Below are positions 1 through 6,621 of a stretch of 11,960 nucleotides of DNA, one piece after another. Location: positions 1-11,960 of the forward strand of contig JAAEOP010000937.1 in NCBI GenBank assembly GCA_024223125.1. Reading direction: 5' to 3'. The notes under the pieces are model-generated. The model worked only from the letters and a program-made list of their open reading frames with translations, was not told where the DNA came from and made no database searches. This stretch comes from Chloroflexota bacterium (GTDB lineage Bacteria > Chloroflexota > Anaerolineae > Promineifilales > Promineifilaceae). A program made the position numbers and the translations under genes. The stretch's first letter is position 1. Every line of letters starts with the position of its first letter.

Positions 1-812
1 ATGATTCCGAAGCACGCAATAGTACGAAACGAAAAGTCAACTGGACTGGATACAAAGTGCATTTGACAGAGACCTGTGATGATGAAATGCCCAATATCAT
101 CACCAATGTGGAGACTAGTCCAGCTACCACAACAGATGTAGAAGTAACTGAAAAAGTACATGCTTCACTGGCGCAGAAACAACTGACACCAGCCGAACAT
201 TTGGTGGATGGCGGTTATACTTCAGCCCTGAAGTTGTTAGCCAGTCAGGAAGATTATGCGCTTGAGTTAGTTGGGCCTGTTTTACCAGATAGCAGTTGGC
301 AGGCTCGCGCTGGTCAAGGGTATAGCAGCAACTGCTTTGTCATAGATTGGGAAGCAGAAATAGCTGTCTGCCCAGAGGGGAAAACGAGTGCAATTTGGCG
401 CGATACTCGTGACAAACATCAGCAGGAACGAGTTCACATTCAGTTTGCAACCAAAGAGTGTGCGGCTTGTTCTCAACGAGAAAAGTGTACCAAAAGCGCT
501 GACAAACCGCGCGCCATCACCCTTTATCCTCAACCTGTCTATGAACTGTTGCAATCTGCCCGCCAAAGGCAGGAAACGGACGAATTTAAAGAAAAATATA
601 AGAAACGAGCTGGTGTTGAGGGCACAATGTCAGAAGGAACCCGTACTTTTGGTTTGCGCCGAGCGCGTTATATCGGTCTAGCCAAAACCCGCTTACAAAA
701 TGTGGCTACAGCAACGGCGATGAACTTGAGTCGTCTGGGGGCATGGCTTCATGAAATCCCGAAGGGTAAAACGCGCCAATCACGATTTATGACACTCGCG
801 CCCGCAACTTGA
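1..812 (+). mobile_element. IS1182-family transposase, C-terminal part (cut by window edge)
   Basis: The frame is open from base 3 to the TGA at 810-812, so the visible GTG at 57 is internal and the N-terminus lies outside the window. The text follows the IS1182/DDE_Tnp_1_6 pattern: an opening DSEAR-x-S-T-K-R with GYKVHLTETCD, then ITNVETSPATTTD, HLVDGGYTSA, a Cys pair (CAACSQREKC) in the region of the conserved insertion, and the closing E-G-x-x-S-E-G-x-R-x-x-G-L-R-R-A-R-Y-x-G with its catalytic Glu. DDE enzymes of this group move the IS by cut-and-paste or related transfer. No clear terminal inverted repeat is found after the stop, so the right IS boundary is not set. The segment has no CGGCCG site, unlike most of the window, which fits foreign origin. 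Confidence 0.9.
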
Positions 813-1047
813 GGTTCGCCAACAGAATCGTATATGAGTACACCCCCTGTATTCTCAAAGAGCCATCGTACCGTTTGCGCTCCTCGGCCGGGGTGTTGTG
901 CAGCAGTAGTAAAACATTAATGTCGCCGCGTGGATAGTCGCTTCTGACCGGTTCAGGGTCAAACAGGGCCAGACCAGCCAGGTTATCCTGGTAATGGTAC
1001 TGGCACCATTCAATGAGTTCTGTACGTGATTCGGCCGAAATTTCCAT
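787..1047 (-). pseudogene. Degenerate MNT-type nucleotidyltransferase domain remnant
   Basis: This 86-residue frame starts at ATG 1047 with AGGA nine bases upstream. It resembles short minimal nucleotidyltransferases (MNT, as in HEPN/MNT pairs): an N-terminal helix, LAGLALF, then a strand DINVLLLL followed by NTPAEERKRYDG. The defining motif is damaged. Where the family has GS-x-A-R-G and D-x-D, this protein has DPEPVRSDYPRGDIN, so GS and the second metal-binding Asp are gone and catalysis is unlikely. The 3' end overlaps the transposase stop by 26 bp, so the last residues may come from IS DNA. The same frame is open upstream for ~40 codons until a TAG inside the MITE at 1171-1264, so the original 5' end may also have been cut. 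No HEPN partner is present. The family call is by eye and moderate. Confidence 0.45.
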
Positions 1048-1170
1048 CTCAATCAATCCTAAAGCAGATCCCAGGTCGAAACAGACGTCACGGTCGACGA
1101 TCTCTGTGTCTCTATTGGCGACGAGGCGTGGCAGCCAACCAGTAATAGCCAGATCATGCTCAGAAAGAAA

Positions 1171-1264
1171 GTATCCATTCAGACCCTAAGGGTTTTTCGG
1201 TCAATCTAACGGGTGCTCTCAGGAGTAAAACCCTTAGGGTCTTGGCAGCCCCCTGAATGAGTAC
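1171..1264 (-). mobile_element. 94-bp MITE-like element, copy A
   Basis: Read on the minus strand, this stretch aligns without gaps to 8359-8452 with about 11 mismatches in 94 (88% identity), and the similarity stops abruptly at both ends. The outer 12 bases are imperfect inverted repeats, GTACTCATTCAG against GTATCCATTCAG. A second inverted pair inside, AGACCCTAAGGGTTTT on each arm, points inwards. TA dinucleotides flank the 88-bp core at 1172-1173 and 1262-1263, as expected for a TA target duplication of the IS630/Tc1-mariner type (inference). Each inner arm is also a short GC hairpin followed by a T run, so the element could end transcription from both sides. It ends 8 bp from the stop of the DsbA-like gene. 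Confidence 0.75.
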
Positions 1265-1272
1265 GAAAGAAA

Positions 1273-1881
1273 TTATGCTCTATTTTCTTGTTCAATGTGG
1301 GCTATCACTTCTTGAAATACGGCATATGGTTGCAGGCCGATGACGGCATATTTACCATCAAAAATGAAAAGCGGTACGCCATTACCGCCCAGAGCTGCTA
1401 ATTCTTGCAAGTGGGTGTCTATCACGGCCGTGTACACCCCACTTTCCGTCTTACTTTGCATCTCATCCGCATCCAGTCCTACCTCTACGGCCGCACTCCG
1501 CAGCATCTTCCAACTACTCAAATCCTGCCCTTCCCCATAAAATTTGTGCCAAACAAGTTCGTGAAAGGCATCATAACGGCCGTGTTCCCGCGCATACTCC
1601 GTCGCCTCCAATGCCCACCTGGATTTGGGGATAATATTTGGTACGACCAGCGGCAACCCGACCTTTTCTGCTTCTTCGCGCAGCATATCTGACATGCCGC
1701 CAAAACGCGCCCGCAGATGGGGTGACATTTGTAGTCCTTCCGGCGGAATTTCCGGGTGAATCTCCAGCCCGCGCCATTCCACCGCTACATCATAATCTGC
1801 CTGTAACCGGACGACCCGCGCCTGGCCTACATAACAAAACGGTCAAAGATAATCTGTATAGACGATTAGTTGTGTGGTCAT
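1273..1881 (-). CDS. DsbA/FrnE-family oxidoreductase, candidate selenoprotein (UxxC)
   Basis: Residues 34-202 match the FrnE branch of DsbA proteins: VEWRGLEIHPEIPPEG, a helical insert (ALEATEYAREHGRYDAFHE), and the cis-Pro loop NGVPLFIFDGKYAVIGLQP near the C-terminus. Extending the frame upstream gives MTTQLIVYTDYL-TGA-PFCYVGQARVVRLQ from ATG 1881. That is exactly the family N-terminus (beta strand, then CPxCY-x-G), with TGA in place of the first catalytic Cys (codon 13, 1843-1845); the resolving Cys16 is present. With Sec the protein is 202 residues, normal for the family. The upstream part has no other stop and no frameshift. An in-frame ATG at 1899 is an alternative start; neither has a strong ribosome site. 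No signal peptide is seen, so a cytoplasmic thiol-disulfide or isomerase role is likely; the substrate is unknown. The alternative is a nonsense mutation or a base error. Confidence 0.7.
1804..1845 (-). promoter_or_regulatory. Candidate bacterial SECIS hairpin at the in-frame UGA
   Basis: In the mRNA the UGA opens a 6-bp basal stem, UGACCG (1845-1840) with CGGUUA (1809-1804), including one G-U pair. Above it GGCC (1827-1824) pairs with GGUC (1816-1813) around the 7-base loop AGGCGCG, 19 bases after the UGA. Bacterial SECIS elements sit directly after the UGA, with an apical loop about 16-37 bases away and a G in its first two positions; both conditions are met. The weak point is a large asymmetric internal loop (12 against 3 bases). 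The UGA is followed by C, a weak termination context. Folding was done by eye. Confidence 0.35.
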
Positions 1882-1933
1882 ATCACTTACTTCGTTCATC
1901 TCTGAGTTTCAGATCAGTAGCTTATCCCTTTAT

Positions 1934-1968
1934 TTTGAATCATTCAAATTGTTCCTGCAAGCCTTGCA
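1934..1968. promoter_or_regulatory. Two adjacent palindromes, likely toxin-antitoxin operator
   Basis: TTTGAATCATTCAAA (1934-1948) and TGCAAGCCTTGCA (1956-1968) are perfect palindromes around a central C. Their centres are 21 bp apart, two helical turns, which would place two bound dimers on one DNA face. The second overlaps the proposed -35 box of the antitoxin gene. Phd-type antitoxins repress their own operons from such sites. The pair lies midway between the divergent starts at 1881 and 2024, so it could also affect the DsbA-like gene. Binding is inferred. Confidence 0.5.
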
Positions 1969-1992
1969 AACCAGACCAGATCAGACCATAAT
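1964..1992 (+). promoter_or_regulatory. Sigma70-type promoter of the toxin-antitoxin operon
   Basis: TTGCAA (1964-1969, 4 of 6 to consensus) and CATAAT (1987-1992, 5 of 6) are separated by exactly 17 bp. Transcription would start near 1999, about 25 bases before the antitoxin ATG. The -35 box overlaps the palindrome at 1956-1968. Confidence 0.5.
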
Positions 1993-2023
1993 AGCAGTAA
2001 TCATTTTAAGAGGTGCAGACCGA

Positions 2024-2287
2024 ATGCAAATAACAAATATCTCCGATGCCAAGGCAAGCCTGTCTAAGTTAGTCGAGAAAGTCTTAATGGGTGAAGAGAT
2101 CATTATTGGTAAGGCTGGCAAGCCTGTTGCTAAACTTGTTCCCTATGACCTGGATAAAAGCCCACGTGAATTGGGTGTTGGTCATTGGAAGGGTGAAATA
2201 TGGATAGCAGACGATTTTGACGATCTGCCTGAAGATATTTTGAAACTTTTTACAGGTGAAATGGACAGCAATGAATTTACTACTTGA
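2024..2287 (+). CDS. Phd/YefM-family antitoxin
   Basis: The 87-residue protein opens MQITNISDAKASLSKLVEKV and continues EEIIIGKAGKPVAKLVPY, the N-terminal DNA-binding fold of Phd/YefM antitoxins. The tail, with HWKGEIWIADDFDDLPEDI and a phenylalanine-rich end, is typical of members paired with PIN toxins; it would wrap the toxin and block its active site. ATG 2024 is chosen because AAGAGGTG lies about 9 bases upstream and the protein then begins at the family's usual first strand; the open frame to the left is non-coding leader. The gene overlaps the toxin start by 17 bp, so translation is probably coupled. Two palindromes at 1934-1968 are likely its binding sites. Confidence 0.88.
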   Translation: MQITNISDAKASLSKLVEKVLMGEEIIIGKAGKPVAKLVPYDLDKSPRELGVGHWKGEIWIADDFDDLPEDILKLFTGEMDSNEFTT

Positions 2288-2651
2288 TACACATGCTTTC
2301 TTATGGGCAATTGATGATAATCCAAAGCTTTCCCAAAGAGCTCGCGCCGCTATTGTGGACGGCAACAATGTCGTGTTCGTTAGCGCAGCTACTGCTTGGG
2401 AGATTTCCATTAAAAAAGGGATTGGTAAATTGAAGGTCCCTCAAGGGGATTATTTGGAAGAACTTAGACTACACCGCTTTACACCTCTTAACATTACAAC
2501 TGAGCATGCGCTGGCCATTGACGGCTTACCACACCATCATAAAGATCCTTTTGACAGGATGCTGGTGGCACAGGCGAAAGTAGAAAATCTCACCCTGGTA
2601 ACACATGATCCAAAACTGAAAGCGTATACTGTGAAGATACTTGAAACTTGA
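2271..2651 (+). CDS. PIN-domain toxin (VapC-like ribonuclease)
   Basis: This 126-residue protein has the PIN-domain pattern: MNLLLDTHAFLW with Asp6, AATAWEISIKKGIGKL with Glu44, KDPFDRMLVAQA with Asp95, and LVTHD with Asp113. These four acidic residues hold Mg2+ for RNA cleavage in the family. The start at 2271 is preferred over the in-frame ATG at 2256: the motif AGGTG is 12 bases from 2271 but only 2 from 2256, and family members begin directly with the first strand. It is expressed from the same transcript as the Phd-type antitoxin. All catalytic residues are present, so the toxin looks active. The target RNA cannot be told from sequence. Its 3' end faces the DUF3179 remnant, with no strong terminator between them. 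Confidence 0.88.
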   Translation: MNLLLDTHAFLWAIDDNPKLSQRARAAIVDGNNVVFVSAATAWEISIKKGIGKLKVPQGDYLEELRLHRFTPLNITTEHALAIDGLPHHHKDPFDRMLVAQAKVENLTLVTHDPKLKAYTVKILET

Positions 2652-2675
2652 TGAATTTAGTCCTGCAAATATTGT

Positions 2676-2924
2676 TCAGAGTGTGCCTCCAGGCAACTCA
2701 TTTCCAGAAAAAATAGTTGTGTTCGGATAAAATTCATACCAGCCCGACCAGCGCGTCCGGGCATATTGATGCGATTCACCGTCTACCCAAACGCGGACAC
2801 TTTTGCTCTGTGCGTCATATGTCAGACGTATCTGTTTGCCGTTGAACTGTTCTTTGACAACGGCCGTCTCTGCCAATAGCTGCAGCGGATAAGCCCGGCA
2901 CGACCCGGCCACAATGATTCCAAA
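2676..2924 (-). pseudogene. DUF3179-like C-terminal remnant
   Basis: From about 2924 the frame reads FGIIVAGSCRAYPLQLL, then VVKEQFNGKQIRLTYD and finally RWSGWYEFYPNTTIFSG. These are pieces of the DUF3179 pattern (G-x-x-x-x-G-x-x-R-A-Y-P-L-x-x-L at the start, W-x-x-F-x-P-x-T at the end). The family is normally about 300 residues and has a Cys-containing centre (P-L-C-G) that is absent here. A GTG at 2912 could start a 78-residue product, but the similarity begins upstream of it and no good ribosome site precedes it. The segment is joined directly to the end of the methyltransferase in another frame, so it looks like a leftover of rearrangement rather than a working gene. The function of DUF3179 is not well established. 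Confidence 0.5.
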
Positions 2925-3432
2925 TGAAAAGGATGTTTTTCTTCGCCTTGACCTTTTGCCACAGATGCGACCTGTCTGCTAAAAAGTTATTCAACAACTC
3001 TTTTTGTTTGAGCGTATCGACAATGAGGATGAAGCCGCCTGTTTTGGTATGCTGACACGCTGTTTCTAACACTGCCGTGCGCTCATCATCGTCATCTAAC
3101 AAATGCAGCACTCTGTCGAGCAAGACAACATCGTATGTGTCAATGGGCTTGAAAGTCACAATATCGGCCACAACACCCTCAATGTTCAGGTCTTCCTTTT
3201 TAGCGTCGGCCAACATTTGGGCAATGCCGGTCAGAGACACATCAACGCCAAGCACATGATGTCCTTTTCTGGCAATGAGAAAGGCGTCTCTGCCCTGGCC
3301 GCAGCCGAGGTCCAGAACATCGGCCTGCTCCTGGTTATAGCTGTCAAAAAATTCGACAAACTCCTTTAATGGCGTCCCACAGACACCGCGGCCTAGCTGG
3401 TACAGTTGTTCATACTTATCTTTGTTTGCCAT
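2815..3432 (-). CDS. SAM-dependent methyltransferase, TehB-like, with aberrant C-terminus
   Basis: Residues 39-49 (VLDLGCGQGRD) are the SAM-binding motif I, followed by an acidic strand end (VLGVDVS), VVADIVTF and YDVVLLDRVLHLL, the order of class I methyltransferases. The closest family by eye is TehB-like/Methyltransf_11, about 165-200 residues. The family part runs to about KKNILFIW (near 2930). The remaining ~35 residues are the out-of-frame reading of the DUF3179-like remnant and are not conserved-looking, so the native end was probably lost or shifted. The start is 11 bases after the stop of the upstream ligase gene, which suggests cotranscription with the lipoate genes. The substrate is unknown; it could be a cargo gene of the cluster. 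Confidence 0.72.
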   Translation of the reverse strand: MANKDKYEQLYQLGRGVCGTPLKEFVEFFDSYNQEQADVLDLGCGQGRDAFLIARKGHHVLGVDVSLTGIAQMLADAKKEDLNIEGVVADIVTFKPIDTYDVVLLDRVLHLLDDDDERTAVLETACQHTKTGGFILIVDTLKQKELLNNFLADRSHLWQKVKAKKNILFIWNHCGRVVPGLSAAAIGRDGRCQRTVQRQTDTSDI

Positions 3433-3443
3433 TATTCACTTTT

Positions 3444-4448
3444 TTATGCGCCATTATCAAGCGCCAACTCCCAATCTTTGAAAGCAACGCCGCGTAAGCT
3501 TACTTCTATTTCTCGCCAATCATGCGCTGATTCTGATTGTAACCGCGCTTCTTCAATGATGCCTTCCCGAACGCGGAAACTGGCCTGAACGCGACGGCCG
3601 TCCCATTCCACCTCTGCCCATTTTATATAAACGCTGGCCGAAATTTTGAGCGAGGTCATGGGGAAAATACGGCCGTTGTCACTAAACAGATCGCGGTGCA
3701 AATCCAAATACTCCGCCGACATCATCCTTTCAGCCACTATGTGGGAGCGGCGTGTTTCTGCTTGTGTGAGTATCCCTCGTTCAATTGGCCGCCCTAGCGC
3801 CTGGGCAAACTCAGCCAACAACATCCATATTACCGCATCGGCCGTTACCGGTTCCGTTTCTCGCCAGATGGTTGTAATACGTTCACGCAAAGCGGCCGCT
3901 GCTAAGTCACGGAAGGCTTCATTCGGGACACGCCACACCTGAGACATGGCCCGGTAACCAAAATCAAATAACAGATTCCCGACCACAACAGCAGCCTCAC
4001 CAATTCGGCCGCCGCCAATGCCAGCAATGCGCTTTCCTTCTACCTCAATTTCATTGACCGCGCGTAGTTCTGCATTTAGTCCCAGACGGCGCAAGGTCGC
4101 CACCGGACCAGCCAGCATTAAAGCATAAATATCTTTTGTCGCCATAGGCGCTCGGCTGTGATGAAAAATACATTGGTAGAATAATTGGTTGACGTCCAGA
4201 TAGGTTGCCCCCCCGCCCACACGACGTCGCATCACAGGCAGGTCACGGCGTTCACATTCAGCCCGATCCAAAACGGCATCATAAACCTGATGATAACCTA
4301 AGCATAAATAGGGGGTTAGCGGCTGGCAGATGATGATCGTATCCGGGGAATCGGCCGTCATCATTTCGGCCGTGGCGTGGTAAACAGCTTGTGTGCGCCA
4401 GGCGGCCGTCGGCCCTAAGTTCAGCAGACGAATAGTGTTTGGGTCCAT
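3444..4448 (-). CDS. Second lipoate-protein ligase A family protein
   Basis: This 334-residue protein has the biotin/lipoate ligase (BPL/LplA) fold signatures: RRRVGGGATYLD at residues 74-85, the acyl-adenylate binding loop, and NEIEVEGKRIAGIGGGR from residue 132, with the conserved Lys139. Family members activate lipoate or octanoate with ATP and transfer it to the lysine of a carrier protein, or move it between carriers. Residues after ~250 form a separate domain that may be an accessory LplB-like part, though the match is vague. It starts 14 bases after the LipS1-like gene ends. A second ligase next to sLpl suggests split tasks, for example loading octanoate versus salvaging or transferring lipoate. 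Which task it has cannot be read from the sequence. Confidence 0.82.
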   Translation of the reverse strand: MDPNTIRLLNLGPTAAWRTQAVYHATAEMMTADSPDTIIICQPLTPYLCLGYHQVYDAVLDRAECERRDLPVMRRRVGGGATYLDVNQLFYQCIFHHSRAPMATKDIYALMLAGPVATLRRLGLNAELRAVNEIEVEGKRIAGIGGGRIGEAAVVVGNLLFDFGYRAMSQVWRVPNEAFRDLAAAALRERITTIWRETEPVTADAVIWMLLAEFAQALGRPIERGILTQAETRRSHIVAERMMSAEYLDLHRDLFSDNGRIFPMTSLKISASVYIKWAEVEWDGRRVQASFRVREGIIEEARLQSESAHDWREIEVSLRGVAFKDWELALDNGA

Positions 4449-4462
4449 TTTCCAGGCGCCAT

Positions 4463-5572
4463 TTACACCATAACCGGATTAAGCTTTGCCCACACATCAT
4501 CCAGCCGTATTTGCTGACGTATGATGATGAGATCGTTTTCATTAGGCAGAAAAGGATAATCTCGATAATCTTCACCGGGGCGATAAGAGCCATACGGCCG
4601 ATTACAAGCCATCTTGCCAGAACGATCTGGACAGCCATCCGTCATAAAAGGCAAGCCCGTGTTCACAGCCACCTCCACCATTATTTCCGGTGCATCCAAT
4701 CTGGTAATCTCCCCGGCTCCGTTAAAGGTGATCGCTTCATAATGCAAGTCATTCTGCTCAATCAAATGCTTGATTAGTTGAATCCGGCGCATACGGTGGA
4801 TAGGGGCGCGGGCTGCATCTTGCATCACCGTTCCCGGTTCTGGATTAAAGGCGAATAAGTAAGCGGCAATCTGTTCCGCCTTAAGCTGGTAAAACAAATC
4901 AACCAGTTCTCGATCCGTTTCGCCCAAACCAACAATAACATGACAGTTGACATTCATAGGGCCATAAATGCGACGGGCGGCGCGGATGATGCGCCAATGA
5001 TAATCCCAGGTATGCGGCCCCTTTGTGCCCTTGCCCCGCGTGTGGTAAAAAACTTCCTCTGATGCCCCATCCAACCCTACGCCGATAATGTCGGCCCCGG
5101 CCTCTTTGATGACATGCAACCGTTCCTCGTTCAATGTAGTGGCGCTGACAAGGGCGGAAAGGGGCACATCTGGCGCAGCCCGATGTACGCGATGGGTCAT
5201 ATCTACAAGATCGTCATAAGCGCGATGATCTTGTACCTGGGCAATACACACCCGTCCGATCCCATCTTTCGCTTCCTTTTCAGCAATTTTTTCGGCTACC
5301 AGATCGGTGGGATAGAGGGGCCAGGCGACGCGGATGAAACTATTGTCTTCGGGAACGCCCGGCCGTTCTCGTGCCAGACCACAGTAGGTACAGTTGGCGT
5401 AACAGCCTTCCGGATAGTTTTGCAGCAGGTTGATACAATCACAACGACAACGATGTATCTGCCCTGGCTTCAACCCTAATTCAATGGCAGCTGCCATGCT
5501 GATACGCACGTACTCCGGGCTAATTTGGAACTGTTCGGCTTGAAGATGGGTGGGAACAGTTACTTTTGCCAT
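4463..5572 (-). CDS. lipS1: Radical SAM lipoyl synthase component, LipS1-like
   Basis: The 369-residue protein has the radical-SAM motif C57-x3-C61-x2-C64 (CYANCTYCGLAR), preceded by a Cys cluster RCRCDC (Cys42, 44, 46) and followed near the C-terminus by DGCPDRSGKMAC (Cys314, Cys323). The extra cysteines fit a second Fe-S cluster that is sacrificed as sulfur donor, as in LipA and BioB. Biotin-synthase-like enzymes of this kind, LipS1 and LipS2, together insert the two sulfurs of lipoate on an octanoylated carrier; this is known for Thermococcus and for sulfur oxidisers. The neighbours, a LipS2-like enzyme and two ligases, favour LipS1 over biotin synthase. The start at 5572 is chosen for AGGAGAA five bases upstream; an ATG at 5608 lacks this and would begin inside a hairpin. 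Confidence 0.82.
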   Translation of the reverse strand: MAKVTVPTHLQAEQFQISPEYVRISMAAAIELGLKPGQIHRCRCDCINLLQNYPEGCYANCTYCGLARERPGVPEDNSFIRVAWPLYPTDLVAEKIAEKEAKDGIGRVCIAQVQDHRAYDDLVDMTHRVHRAAPDVPLSALVSATTLNEERLHVIKEAGADIIGVGLDGASEEVFYHTRGKGTKGPHTWDYHWRIIRAARRIYGPMNVNCHVIVGLGETDRELVDLFYQLKAEQIAAYLFAFNPEPGTVMQDAARAPIHRMRRIQLIKHLIEQNDLHYEAITFNGAGEITRLDAPEIMVEVAVNTGLPFMTDGCPDRSGKMACNRPYGSYRPGEDYRDYPFLPNENDLIIIRQQIRLDDVWAKLNPVMV

Positions 5573-5591
5573 GTAAGTTCTCCTGTGTAAC

Positions 5592-5618
5592 GTAAGGCAA
5601 TTTGGCAAATTGCCCTAC
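5592..5618. repeat. 27-bp hairpin in the LipS2-LipS1 spacer
   Basis: GGCAATTTG (5596-5604) and CAAATTGCC (5606-5614) are perfect inverted arms around one base; allowing one mismatch the arms extend to 13 bp. It lies in the 62-bp spacer, about 20 bases upstream of the LipS1 start codon. No T run follows, so it is more likely an mRNA-processing or REP-like hairpin than a terminator. Confidence 0.5.
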
Positions 5619-5634
5619 AGTCGGTCTCCATTCA

Positions 5635-6621
5635 TTACCACGTTACGCCGCAGCAAGCATTGATAAAGTTGGGCTGCAAACCCCGCTGCCGGGCATGTTC
5701 TACAATACCGTCGGCCGGGTAAGCGATACCGTTCAGCCCGGCGTCAATCGCCAGACGGTCAATATCTCTTTTCATGAGGCCCAACGGCCGTGCGCAGCCC
5801 AACATCACAGGTGTCTGCGGCATTGTCTTACGGGTCGTTTCAAAAAAGCCACCGATTTCGGCCAGCGACGGCGGTTTTGTAACAGCCATGCTTGTGCCGG
5901 ACAGAGGCATGAGAATGACCAAAACCAGCAGTTTGGGTGGATGGCGGGCAATCATCTCTAACGCCTGCCATTCGCCCAGCATACGGCCGTAATGCAGCCC
6001 CAAAATAATATGCGGCACAGTCGGTATGCCATGCCGCTCCAGCCTTGCAAGAACATCTTCATAATCATCCGGCGTTGAATCAAGATGATACACGTCGTGG
6101 ATGGTGTCTTTGTGGCCGATGATGTCTATCATCGCCCCGTCTATACCCACCTCACCCAGACCGGCGCAGGTTTCTTCACTGGGCAGGCCAGGATGGACGC
6201 GAATCTTCATGCCCAACTCGTGCCGCACCCGAATCAGGTCGGGGATGTGGGAGAGCAGGGGAACACGGCCGTACTGGTCACTGCCCCCAGAAATCAAAAC
6301 ACCTCTCGCTCCTCGCTCTGCCAATTCTGCACAAAGGTCAAAAAGTGAGCCGTCGAAGCGGCGTAAATCAGTCATGCCGCGTAACACCTGCATATTGCAA
6401 TGGTCGCAGCTCAAAGCGCAGGCCGTACCGGTGATACTGACGGAGATAAATTCAGCCGCATCATGTTCATCATATTCGGCCGTTTTGTAACGCCGTAAAC
6501 CAGGGGCATGAAAGGCGATCTCATCGGGGAAGTTGTCCCGGCGAATGGTCAGGCAGTCGGGATCTATGGTCACATCTACGGCCGTAGCCAACACATCTTC
6601 CACAAAAACAACATTAGACAC
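5635..6621 (-). CDS. lipS2: Radical SAM lipoyl synthase component, LipS2-like
   Basis: The 328-residue protein carries the radical-SAM motif CALSCDHC (Cys68, 72, 75), a glycine-rich strand LISGGSDQYG, and the tail INACCGVTW with a Cys pair (323-324) that may hold the auxiliary cluster. LipS2 proteins insert one of the two sulfur atoms of lipoate and act with LipS1. The gene sits between sLpl and LipS1, the order expected of a lipoate-assembly operon. The GTG at 6621 is preferred: GGAGGG lies 5 bases upstream, and the start overlaps the sLpl stop by 8 bp, giving translational coupling. An ATG at 6651 would add ten residues from inside sLpl. Assignment as LipS2 rather than another BioB-like enzyme rests mainly on context and on the Cys layout. 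Confidence 0.8.
   Translation of the reverse strand: MSNVVFVEDVLATAVDVTIDPDCLTIRRDNFPDEIAFHAPGLRRYKTAEYDEHDAAEFISVSITGTACALSCDHCNMQVLRGMTDLRRFDGSLFDLCAELAERGARGVLISGGSDQYGRVPLLSHIPDLIRVRHELGMKIRVHPGLPSEETCAGLGEVGIDGAMIDIIGHKDTIHDVYHLDSTPDDYEDVLARLERHGIPTVPHIILGLHYGRMLGEWQALEMIARHPPKLLVLVILMPLSGTSMAVTKPPSLAEIGGFFETTRKTMPQTPVMLGCARPLGLMKRDIDRLAIDAGLNGIAYPADGIVEHARQRGLQPNFINACCGVTW

Noticed and set aside
1273..1782. Oxidoreductase called from GTG 1782 as a complete 169-residue protein
   Set aside because: It would lack the first strand and active site, while the upstream 33 codons supply exactly those parts.
1843..1845. UGA read as Trp through an alternative genetic code
   Set aside because: UGA ends several neighbouring genes at family-typical lengths and Trp is written TGG throughout.
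1638..1991. Plus-strand open frame over the oxidoreductase
   Set aside because: It is an antisense shadow with no recognisable fold or ribosome site.
1874..2023. Long upstream extension of the antitoxin frame
   Set aside because: It has no family similarity, and the promoter, operators and ribosome site lie inside it.
2684..2695. TGCCTCCAGGCA as a terminator between the toxin gene and the DUF3179 remnant
   Set aside because: Only a 4-bp stem can form and no T run follows on either strand.
4463..6621. The two radical SAM proteins as biotin synthase
   Set aside because: No other biotin gene is nearby, while lipoate ligases and carriers flank them on both sides.
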